Assembly: GCA_903854365.1 (NCBI GenBank)
Contig: CAINWE010000292.1
Coordinates: forward strand, 1-6,223
Direction of reading: 5' to 3'
Length of the DNA stretch: 6,223 bases
From: Oligoflexia bacterium
Lineage (GTDB): Bacteria; Bdellovibrionota; UBA1018
Positions 1 through 5,504 of the stretch are shown piece by piece. The stretch's first letter is position 1, and every line of letters starts with the position of its first letter. The notes under the pieces were generated by a model that saw only the letters and a list, made by a program, of their open reading frames with translations, was not told the origin of the DNA and made no database searches. The position numbers and the translations under genes were made by a program.

Positions 1-88
1 CGACGATCACACCCCCTCTCAGAAGTTGACCAATCGCAAGTTCGGCCGTCATGATTTTGTCGTTTCGCACCCCACCCACAGGCTTCAT
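1..88 (-). CDS. DUF1634-family membrane protein, N-terminal fragment (runs off left edge)
   Basis: This is the start of a gene on the minus strand; 29 codons are visible and the frame is open to the edge. The ATG at 88-86 follows TGAGGT with about 7 nt spacing, a good ribosome binding site placed over the end of the upstream TSUP gene. The TSUP stop is 4 nt before this ATG. The peptide begins MKPVGGVRNDKI, followed by TAELAIGQLLRGGVIV. That resembles the amphipathic lead-in to the first membrane helix of DUF1634 proteins (E-x-I-x-x-L-L-R-x-G-V). DUF1634 genes are often found directly downstream of TSUP permeases of this clade, which is the main support. An internal ATG at 52-50 is a less likely start because it lacks a comparable binding site. 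The function of DUF1634 is unknown; a partner role for the TSUP permease is inferred. The family call rests on few residues plus context. Confidence 0.6.
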   Translation of the reverse strand, partial: MKPVGGVRNDKIMTAELAIGQLLRGGVIV

Positions 89-92
89 CGAA

Positions 93-929
93 CTACCTCA
101 GTCCTTTCAAAATCATTTGAGCAGCCACAGCCACAATCACCACGACAAAAAGCCGTCGAATCTGATGAGCCGGCAATCGAGGCATCAAACGAGCTCCCAC
201 CATCGAGCCGATCAACACACCCAATGCGACCGGTCCCGCTAAATCAGGAATCACGTCCCCCCGTAGAAAATAGAACCCTGCACTGGCTGCTGCCGTCACC
301 CCAATCATAAAATTGGATGTAGCCGAAGACACCTTGATCGGAAGCCCCATCGTACGATCCATGGCCAGCACCTTGAGTAGCCCACTTCCGATTCCCAAAA
401 GGCCCGAAAGCACGCCAGCCATCACCATGTAAAGAAACCCGAGGGGCACTTGAGTCACTTGATAAGCCACCTCCCGGCGCAACGAAGCATCCGGGTAGCT
501 ACTATTCAAACGAAAACGATTCGCCCAGGGATCCTCCACACGTGACCCGAGCGACTCAGATCTAGAAGATGCATCGCCTTTTCGCCCCATCATATAAGCC
601 GAATGCAAGAGGACCATCCCAAACAAGACGTAGAGAACATCGGATTTCAAAAATCCTGACACCCACACACCTACCAGGGCACCCAAGGTCGTCGCAATCT
701 CTAGAAAAATGGCAATGCGAATGTTCGTCATCCGTTCGCGGACATACGAGGCGGCCGCCCCCGAGGAGGTCGCGATTGCAGCAATCAAACCCGCTCCCAC
801 TGCATAACGAATATGAATTCCGAACCCGAGGGTCAAAGCCGGAATGAGAATCGCCCCCCCGCCTAACCCTAAGAGGGATCCGAGAAAACCTGCGAAAATG
901 GAGATCCCAAAAATCAGCAAAGCCGTCAT
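93..929 (-). CDS. TSUP (TauE/SafE) family permease
   Basis: This is a 278-residue inner-membrane permease of the TauE/SafE (TSUP) family, whose members move sulfite, sulfonates or small organic acids. The substrate here cannot be told from sequence. It shows the two-repeat layout of the family. Repeat 1 begins with a Gly-rich helix (LLGLGGGAILIPAL, about residues 19-32), followed by an ATS motif (53-55). Repeat 2 has LLGIGSGLLKV (about 177-187) and ATSNFMIGVTAAASAG (203-218). A polar loop at about 116-155 separates the halves, and about eight hydrophobic segments are visible. Repeat 2 has GIGSG where GIGGG is usual. The chosen ATG (929-927) lies 4 nt after the hydrolase stop. The frame is open upstream to 1001, but those 24 extra residues would lie inside the hydrolase gene and are polar, so they are rejected. 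The nearest Shine-Dalgarno-like AGGTGG is 15 nt away, so translation may be coupled to the upstream gene. It is the second gene of a three-gene operon, followed 4 nt later by the DUF1634 gene. Confidence 0.9.
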   Translation of the reverse strand: MTALLIFGISIFAGFLGSLLGLGGGAILIPALTLGFGIHIRYAVGAGLIAAIATSSGAAASYVRERMTNIRIAIFLEIATTLGALVGVWVSGFLKSDVLYVLFGMVLLHSAYMMGRKGDASSRSESLGSRVEDPWANRFRLNSSYPDASLRREVAYQVTQVPLGFLYMVMAGVLSGLLGIGSGLLKVLAMDRTMGLPIKVSSATSNFMIGVTAAASAGFYFLRGDVIPDLAGPVALGVLIGSMVGARLMPRLPAHQIRRLFVVVIVAVAAQMILKGLR

Positions 930-933
930 GAGT

Positions 934-2082
934 TCATGAGGATTCCACCTCGATTTGATAGCGCCGAGAAAAGTAGCCTTCAATAGCGCGAGGATCCACA
1001 TCCGAGAGCCGGGCGGGATGCCACTGAGGTTTCTTATCTTTATCGATCAACTGCGCCCGCACACCCTCCAGAAACTCCGTGCGCCGACAAAATTCAAGCG
1101 CTAAGTTCAACTCTTGATCGAAGCACTCTCGAAGAGAGAGCTGTACTCCCCGTTTCAATTGCTCAAAAATCAGGGCTGCCGAAGTCGGAGAGCCGGCCCA
1201 AAAAGCCTCTAAACTCCAAGGCAGAGAACGACTGCCATCGGACTCCGATCTTTTCAATTTCTCCGCCACCTCGAGGATTGAGTCACCTGAGCAGAGGTCA
1301 TCGATTTGCCCCTGATAGCGCTGAAAAAGGCTCGGCTCCAGCGCAGCACCCTCTTGAGCACCGCAGCTTTTGACAAACTCTAAAAGCTGCGAACGATTCA
1401 AATTGGGAGGAAGGTCTTCTTGAGCAAGTCTCTCGAGAAATTCAGAAATCTCGTGAGTCTCCCCCAGCCCTTCTCTGCCTGGGGTCAATTTTAGAGAAAG
1501 ATCCGCCAAGCCTAAATAAATCGCATCCGATGGGCCTAACCTTGCCGCAGTCAGAGCGCAAAACAAACCGCACTTTCCGGGCATGCGGTTTAAGAAATAA
1601 GTTGCCCCAACGTCCGTGAAGTACCCGATCGAAATCTCAGGCATCGACAAAATCGAACTCGAACTCACCAAACGAACTGATCCACCCGCAAAAAGGCCTA
1701 GCCCACCGCCGAACGTCAAACCATGGCTCACCACGAGGATGGGCTTGGGACACGTATGAATGAAATAATCTAAGCTATACTCCTGAATGAAAAAATCCAA
1801 AGCGGGGGATGGGCTACAATCTGCAGAAAGTTCTCGAGATTCTCGAAGTGTGATCGCAAGCGACTTCACGTCTCCTCCGGCGCAGAATCCCCTCTCGCCT
1901 TCACCCCGAATCACAATAATCGAAACTGTCGGATCTTTTGACCAAAAACGAATCTGACGTCGCAAAGCTTGAAACATTTCCAAGTTCAAAGCGTTGAGCA
2001 CTCGCGGACGATTCAAAGAAGCGATTGCCAACTTCCCTAGCCGAGAAAACAAGACACTCTGAGAATCGATTGCCTGCGCCAT
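934..2082 (-). CDS. 3-hydroxyisobutyryl-CoA hydrolase-like enoyl-CoA hydratase/isomerase family protein
   Basis: This is a 382-residue crotonase-fold enzyme of the ECH_2 (HIBCH) branch. HIBCH hydrolyses 3-hydroxyisobutyryl-CoA in valine breakdown, in the cytoplasm. The crotonase landmarks appear in order: LNRPRVLNALN near the start (23-33), GFCAGGD (65-71) with the CoA-binding and oxyanion region, FGGGLGL (124-130) for the second oxyanion-hole loop, and MPEISIGYFTDVG (147-159). The last holds the family Glu (E149) and Asp (D157). The C-terminal half carries HIBCH-specific signatures: SPTS (298-301) and EGVRAQLIDKDKKPQW (339-354). These separate it from short enoyl-CoA hydratases of about 260 residues, and the length is normal for HIBCH. 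It starts at an ATG with only a weak GGAG 13 nt upstream. It is the first gene of a minus-strand operon, with TSUP starting 4 nt after its TGA. HIBCH versus another ECH_2 acyl-CoA hydrolase or hydratase cannot be settled here, since no other valine-pathway gene is nearby. Confidence 0.87.
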   Translation of the reverse strand: MAQAIDSQSVLFSRLGKLAIASLNRPRVLNALNLEMFQALRRQIRFWSKDPTVSIIVIRGEGERGFCAGGDVKSLAITLRESRELSADCSPSPALDFFIQEYSLDYFIHTCPKPILVVSHGLTFGGGLGLFAGGSVRLVSSSSILSMPEISIGYFTDVGATYFLNRMPGKCGLFCALTAARLGPSDAIYLGLADLSLKLTPGREGLGETHEISEFLERLAQEDLPPNLNRSQLLEFVKSCGAQEGAALEPSLFQRYQGQIDDLCSGDSILEVAEKLKRSESDGSRSLPWSLEAFWAGSPTSAALIFEQLKRGVQLSLRECFDQELNLALEFCRRTEFLEGVRAQLIDKDKKPQWHPARLSDVDPRAIEGYFSRRYQIEVESS

Positions 2083-2167
2083 GCTGCGACATTAGCTCCA
2101 TGACTGATTGTTTTGCACCTAAAAATCTCGGTGTCACCCCGACCACCCTCTTGGCGCGACCCTTGAA

Positions 2168-2187
2168 CTCTCGAGATGCATCGAGAG
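2168..2187. promoter_or_regulatory. Inverted repeat in the divergent intergenic region, just upstream of the HdeD-like gene
   Basis: CTCTCGA and TCGAGAG form perfect 7-bp arms around a 6-nt spacer. The repeat sits between the divergently transcribed hydrolase operon and the HdeD-like gene, ending 13 nt before the latter's ATG. Its right arm runs into the likely ribosome binding site (AGAGAGG/GTAGGA). It could be an operator for a dimeric repressor or a 5'-UTR hairpin affecting translation. No convincing -35/-10 pair could be picked in the 118-bp gap (2083-2200). Confidence 0.35.
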
Positions 2188-2200
2188 AGGTAGGACGATC

Positions 2201-2806
2201 ATGACACAAACCCATGAAATTCATTTTCAATTCAACAGCCAATGGGTGATCCTCAGGGGGATTTTCTCTCTGCTCTTCGGATTCATTGCACTGAGTTGGC
2301 CGGGCGCCACGCTCATCGCCATTACCCTACTCTTCGGCATGTATGCGTTAGCAGATGGAATTTTTGCAATTGGCACAGGGATACAGCTCGAGCGCCGACA
2401 AGAGCCTTATGGAATGGCGATTCTCGAGGGCTGCATCGGCATTGGAGCGGGAATACTGACCCTATTTTGGCCAAAAATCACTCTCATCGCTCTTTCTATT
2501 CTGACGGGTATCTGGGCGCTCTCCACCGGCTGTCTGGAGGTTTTGGCCGCCTTCGAATTCTCCCGCATTCATTGGGTCGAGGGATCCAAAACGGGTCGAT
2601 GGCTTCTCGGCTTCATGGGTATCCTCTCGATCGCCCTCGGCATGGCGATCTTCGTCTGGCCAGTGCTGGGCACGATCACCCTCATCTCGCTCGTCGCAAC
2701 CTATTCCATTTGCTTTGGCGCATTGACTACCGCTTTTGGATGGCACCTGCGAAAGGCCGAAAAGCGAGCTACGGAAGAGGCCAGGCGACACCTCGACGTA
2801 GCCTAA
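2201..2806 (+). CDS. HdeD/DUF308 family membrane protein
   Basis: This is a 201-residue polytopic inner-membrane protein of the HdeD (DUF308) family. E. coli HdeD lies in an acid-resistance island, but the molecular role of the family is poorly defined. Three internal repeats are visible at about residues 13-60, 72-119 and 133-180. Each is a pair of hydrophobic helices with a WP motif after the first (W33-P34, W90-P91, W153-P154), followed by a T-L-I/x-L run and a Gly-rich second helix. That gives about six membrane segments and a short charged tail (185-200, rich in K, R and E) likely in the cytoplasm. The ATG at 2201 follows AGAGAGG and GTAGGA, a plausible binding site. The gene is divergent from the hydrolase operon. 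The NCS2 permease follows 68 bp downstream on the same strand, so they may share a transcript, though the gap contains its own palindrome. Confidence 0.88.
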   Translation: MTQTHEIHFQFNSQWVILRGIFSLLFGFIALSWPGATLIAITLLFGMYALADGIFAIGTGIQLERRQEPYGMAILEGCIGIGAGILTLFWPKITLIALSILTGIWALSTGCLEVLAAFEFSRIHWVEGSKTGRWLLGFMGILSIALGMAIFVWPVLGTITLISLVATYSICFGALTTAFGWHLRKAEKRATEEARRHLDVA

Positions 2807-2845
2807 AGCGAAGTCAGCCCTCCTGCACAAAAACTGGACGCAAGC

Positions 2846-2864
2846 GACCTAACTGGGTTAGATC
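2846..2864. promoter_or_regulatory. 19-bp inverted repeat upstream of the NCS2 permease start
   Basis: GACCTAAC-TGG-GTTAGATC has 8-bp arms with one mismatch (C2848 against A2862) and a 3-nt spacer. It ends 10 nt before the permease ATG, where a ribosome binding site would normally be; no good Shine-Dalgarno sequence is present. It may be an operator or a small RNA hairpin influencing initiation. There is no T-tract, so it is not an intrinsic terminator for the HdeD-like gene. Its function is inferred from position only. Confidence 0.3.
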
Positions 2865-2874
2865 ATTCCCCTGA

Positions 2875-4137
2875 ATGACCAATCTAGCGACGAGTTTTTT
2901 TCGATACCTGATTCTCGGGATCCAGCACATCCTCACCATGAATATCTATGTTGCGCCCTTGATCTTGGCCAACTTACTTGGCTCAGACAGCGAGCAAACC
3001 GCACAGCTCATTCAAATGACTTTTCTCGCCTCCGGCCTCGCGACTCTGATTCAAGTAGGAATCGGAATTCAGCTCCCCGTCATGCAAGGCCCTTCTTTTG
3101 TCCCGCTCGGGGCGCTCGCAGCCGTCGGCAAACCCTTTGGACTCTCGGTCATGCTCGGCAGCATGATTCCGGGAGCCGTAGCGATTACTTTGCTCAGCTA
3201 TCCTTTGAAAATGATCGGTAAACTCATGAAAAGCTGGATCACTCCACTTGTCGGTGGAACGATTACCTTAGTCATCGGCGTTTCGCTCATTCCACTCGCC
3301 CTCAATACCATCCGAGGGCTTCCTGGCGGTGCAATTTCCAATTTTTTCGTCGCCGGCGTCACCTGCTTGGTTCTGACGTTCTTATCCCGGCTCCAGCTCA
3401 AATCCCCTCAAATGCAAGGCGTGTTGCAATCCGGATCCGTGATTTTAGCCCTGCTTGCGGGGACAGCCTTGATGAGTTTATTCGGGCCGCTTGAATTTTC
3501 TCCAGACTCGAGCACCCAGTGGATCTCCTGGCCCCGGTGGCTACCGTTCGGCGTACCCCAATTTCAACTTAGCTCGGTCCTTTTTATTTCGTTTGTCTAC
3601 GGAGTAATTCTCGTGGAAACCATTGGCACTTGGTACGTCGTCGGAACCGTCATGAACCGAACCATCGACGAAACTCGAGTCAATCGGGGAGGATGGGGAG
3701 AAGGCCTGGGGTGTCTGGTGGCTGCTCTTTTTGGCGCGACTCCCGTGACCGGTTATGCGGCTAATGCAGGGATTCTCGCCATGACCAAAAATCACAGCCG
3801 ACTCGTCGCAGTCGCGGTGGGCATCCAACTTTTAGCCATCGGACTCATTCCAAAATTGATCCATTTTTTAGCTGCAATCCCGTCGCCCGCCATGCTCGGG
3901 GTCTTCTTAGGCGCCTGTGGGGCGATCGCCACCAGCGGCTACCGCTTAGTGCAAACTTTTGGCTGGAGCACGAGAAATCAAGTCATCGTCGGAGTTCCTG
4001 TCGCTTTGTCCGTGTTGACGAGCGTGATGCCACCCACCTGGATCCAAGCACTGCCCAGCTCCCTGGCGCCCCTGTTCTCGTCTGGAATCTCCGTCGGCGC
4101 CTTAGCGACGATCCTTTTGAATCGCTTCTGGCGGTAG
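2875..4137 (+). CDS. NCS2 family nucleobase (xanthine/uracil-type) permease, variant binding site
   Basis: This is a 420-residue inner-membrane transporter of the nucleobase:cation/ascorbate symporter-2 family (UraA, XanQ), which usually takes up uracil or purines with protons. Landmarks appear in order: GIQH in TM1 (15-18); QGPSFVPLGAL in TM3 (71-81); TPLVGGTITLVIGVSLIPLAL (123-143, typical of TM5); the TM8 acidic residue in VETIGTWY (E248); and GEGL in TM9 (275-278, family D/N-G-L). TM10 reads TPVTGYAANAG (289-299), followed by HSRLV and PKLIHFLAAIPSPAMLG (326-342). The TM10 motif usually has Gln or Glu before the Asn (XanQ Q324-N325, UraA E290); here it is A296-N297. The substrate may therefore differ from simple uracil or xanthine. 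The ATG is the first start after an in-frame stop (2872-2874), and a later Met22 would remove the QH motif. No clear Shine-Dalgarno sequence is seen. The 3' end overlaps the convergent next gene by 36 nt. Confidence 0.88.
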   Translation: MTNLATSFFRYLILGIQHILTMNIYVAPLILANLLGSDSEQTAQLIQMTFLASGLATLIQVGIGIQLPVMQGPSFVPLGALAAVGKPFGLSVMLGSMIPGAVAITLLSYPLKMIGKLMKSWITPLVGGTITLVIGVSLIPLALNTIRGLPGGAISNFFVAGVTCLVLTFLSRLQLKSPQMQGVLQSGSVILALLAGTALMSLFGPLEFSPDSSTQWISWPRWLPFGVPQFQLSSVLFISFVYGVILVETIGTWYVVGTVMNRTIDETRVNRGGWGEGLGCLVAALFGATPVTGYAANAGILAMTKNHSRLVAVAVGIQLLAIGLIPKLIHFLAAIPSPAMLGVFLGACGAIATSGYRLVQTFGWSTRNQVIVGVPVALSVLTSVMPPTWIQALPSSLAPLFSSGISVGALATILLNRFWR

Positions 4138-4932
4138 ACCGGCACCACCGGAACTCAGAGCAACCCGGCGCCAATGCTCGAAAAGCATTTCAAAATGATT
4201 AAAAATCGAATCGACTAATCGAGCTGCCTGACTTTCTAGCTCGGGAGAAGAGGGCGAACTCGCCAAACGCGCAACCACCGTATCCCCGTGTGCCTCGTGA
4301 GATGCTGGATGGGGCACATGACTCTTGGACCCCTTTTCACCCGCCGCTTGATCTTCGATCCAAGAACCCATCGCATGCGACTGTTCGCCTAAATCATGCT
4401 TTTGACCAAAATACGTGAGCTTCTCGTAAAATCCGCGCTTCACCAACTGGGGCTTGAGACTTTCGATAAACACCGCGAACGCCGCCTCTAAGCACTCAAT
4501 CATCACTAAAATCAATCGAGAATCCGTCTCACTCTGAATGAGGTGGGTGATATGATAAATCATCCGTCTCGGCATTTGTTCCTCATCAGACCAGATCCTA
4601 AAAAGAAACTTCTCAGGCGTCGTATTCAGGTAGCCCAGCTTTTCGATATCACTCAGAAACCACTTCCAATGCTCGCGATCCTCCTCGCAATGAGTATTAA
4701 TCGCCAAATCTAACTCGTCTAAATCTGAAACAGACTCAGACACAGACCGCTCTCGCTTGGCCAGCGCCAAGATATCCCGAAAACCGAGAACAAAATAAGT
4801 CATGGAAGGAGCAAAACGGAGAGCATCCTGATCCAACCCAACCTGATTCAACCACGCACAAAAAGCACTCCGAGCAAGCTGCTTCTGACGCTGTTCGATC
4901 TTCTGAAAGGCATTTTTCATACCCGCAATCAT
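4102..4932 (-). CDS. Heme-oxygenase/TenA-like helical protein (possible HDO-type metal oxidase)
   Basis: This is an all-helical soluble protein of about 276 residues that resembles the heme-oxygenase-like/TenA-like superfamily, which includes diiron oxidases (HDO). Numbering from a GTG at 4935, the segment RFAPSMTYFVLGFRDIL (40-56) leads to INTHCEEDREHWKWFLSDIEKLG (79-101). This carries H82, E85, E88 and H89, and the E-x-x-H and D-x-E-x-L-G pattern is typical. ECLEAAFAVF (147-156) provides further acidic candidates. YFGQKHDLGEQSH (175-187) gives H180, E184 and H187. These are candidate iron ligands; the assignment is inference. A polar, His-rich insert (about 188-233; H206, H209, H213, H216) precedes a final helix (VDSIFNHFEMLFEHW, 241-255). 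The ATG at 4932 has GAG 8 nt upstream; the adjoining GTG (4935) or Met6 (4920) are alternatives. The 3' end overlaps the NCS2 gene. The reaction is unknown, and no biosynthetic neighbour points to a substrate. Confidence 0.6.
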   Translation of the reverse strand: MIAGMKNAFQKIEQRQKQLARSAFCAWLNQVGLDQDALRFAPSMTYFVLGFRDILALAKRERSVSESVSDLDELDLAINTHCEEDREHWKWFLSDIEKLGYLNTTPEKFLFRIWSDEEQMPRRMIYHITHLIQSETDSRLILVMIECLEAAFAVFIESLKPQLVKRGFYEKLTYFGQKHDLGEQSHAMGSWIEDQAAGEKGSKSHVPHPASHEAHGDTVVARLASSPSSPELESQAARLVDSIFNHFEMLFEHWRRVALSSGGAGLPPEAIQKDRR

Positions 4933-5018
4933 CACCCAATCTCACGCTCGAGAGCAAATAAAAAAGACCTAGAAAATCATTCACTTATCAGCGACCACAT
5001 AAAGACCTGCAGCTCCCA

Positions 5019-5050
5019 CATCAACATCAACATCAACATCAACATCAACA
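5019..5050. repeat. (CATCAA)5 hexanucleotide microsatellite
   Basis: Five perfect tandem copies of CATCAA (5019-5048) are followed by a partial CA. Because the unit is 6 bp, changes in copy number would not shift a reading frame. In the frame of the downstream 72-codon ORF the tract reads as repeated Ser-Thr, and that frame is open from 5003 (after TAA at 5000-5002) into the ORF. However, there is no ATG, GTG or TTG before 5087. On the minus strand it lies about 85-115 nt upstream of the HDO-like gene, so it could also affect that gene's promoter spacing. Confidence 0.9.
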
Positions 5051-5086
5051 GGCTCAAACCATTCAAACACCTCTTCCAATAGCGCC

Positions 5087-5305
5087 ATGAGAGTGCGAAC
5101 AATCGATCCCTCTGCTAGCCCTCAGGAAAGAGCTGCTGCGCAAATTCATAATATCAGCGCAAACGCAAGACCGAGAGTGGACTCCCATCCATCTTCGCCA
5201 ACGTCACCTGCATCACCTAACAACTTACAGAAAGCATTGGAAAACCTACAAAACCACCAGAAAGCTTTAGGAAACATAAAGATTCCGCCGGTTCCTCACC
5301 TCTAA
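5087..5305 (+). CDS. Hypothetical 72-residue protein, possibly the 5' part of a frameshifted gene
   Basis: I do not recognise this protein. It starts MRVRTIDPSASPQERAAAQ, has a Ser/Pro-rich, probably disordered middle (about residues 33-45), and then a probable amphipathic helix NNLQKALENLQNHQKALGNI (45-64). No signal peptide or membrane segment is visible. No Shine-Dalgarno sequence precedes the ATG, and four of its five Arg codons are AGA, unlike the CGA/CGC-rich genes to the left. The Ser/Thr/Asn-rich composition continues upstream through the CATCAA tract in the same frame, which suggests that the original gene was longer. It ends at TAA (5303-5305), where another frame carries protein-like sequence onwards. 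It may be an intact small gene, a remnant, or chance. Confidence 0.3.
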   Translation: MRVRTIDPSASPQERAAAQIHNISANARPRVDSHPSSPTSPASPNNLQKALENLQNHQKALGNIKIPPVPHL

Positions 5306-5310
5306 AGCCG

Positions 5311-5317
5311 AAAAAAA
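5311..5317. repeat. A7 homopolymer tract
   Basis: Seven consecutive A residues lie 6 nt after the stop of the 72-codon ORF, within the frameshifted remnant. A one-base slip here would change which frame is read downstream. The run is short, so this may be chance. Confidence 0.4.
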
Positions 5318-5355
5318 TCCGCCAAGCTGTCCACCCCGTAAAACTCCTGAGCCTG

Positions 5356-5363
5356 CCCCCCCC
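5356..5363. repeat. C8 homopolymer tract
   Basis: Eight consecutive C residues lie in the middle of the broken reading frames, between the Pro-rich linker and the folded-looking segment. A slip here would join the frame open at 5302-5430 to the frame ending at 5525. Runs of this length in a coding context are typical of slippage-prone or phase-variable sites, but variation cannot be shown from one sequence. Confidence 0.5.
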
Positions 5364-5402
5364 TCAAGGCCTATCAGTAATGGACGTGGGATTTCGCTCA
5401 GA

Positions 5403-5415
5403 GCTCACTGTGAGC
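5403..5415. repeat. Short palindrome GCTCAC-T-GTGAGC
   Basis: Perfect 6-bp arms flank a single central base. The palindrome lies about 165 nt upstream of the porin start and inside the frameshifted remnant. It is operator-sized but has no promoter landmark beside it; chance occurrence is quite possible. Confidence 0.25.
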
Positions 5416-5487
5416 CGAGAGTGTTTAAGCTGATCTACCTAGATGGAGAACTTTTGAATGCTCATATCGGGGTAGGGCTGAACATTT

Positions 5488-5504
5488 TGGATCAACGTGA
5501 TCCA
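5488..5504. promoter_or_regulatory. 17-bp palindrome upstream of the porin gene (candidate operator)
   Basis: TGGATCA-ACG-TGATCCA has perfect 7-bp arms around 3 nt and lies 74 nt upstream of the porin ATG, where an operator for a dimeric regulator could sit. No convincing -10/-35 pair was identified next to it. It also falls within the last codons of the frameshifted remnant. The regulatory role is inferred from symmetry and position. Confidence 0.3.

Noticed and set aside
930..1001. Upstream 24-codon extension of the TSUP permease
   Set aside because: It lies wholly inside the hydrolase gene and is not membrane-like. The start at 929 gives the usual family N-terminus and a 4-nt gap.
1901..2242. 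113-codon minus-strand ORF across the divergent intergenic region
   Set aside because: It overlaps the hydrolase start in another frame and also the HdeD start. No domain is seen, and the hydrolase frame has unambiguous motifs.
2242..2874. 210-codon plus-strand ORF overlapping the HdeD-like gene
   Set aside because: It is a shifted frame of the HdeD-like gene. Its translation is rich in His, Arg and Trp with no domain, whereas the HdeD frame has three clear repeats and a good ribosome binding site.
5019..5050. CRISPR-like array
   Set aside because: Six-base tandem units with no spacers; this is a microsatellite, and no cas gene is nearby.
5297..5310. Programmed +1 frameshift at CTC-TAA-A, by analogy with prfB (CUU-UGA-C)
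   Set aside because: There is no Shine-Dalgarno-like stimulator upstream and the flanking frames are ambiguous. An indel in a decaying gene or at a homopolymer is simpler.
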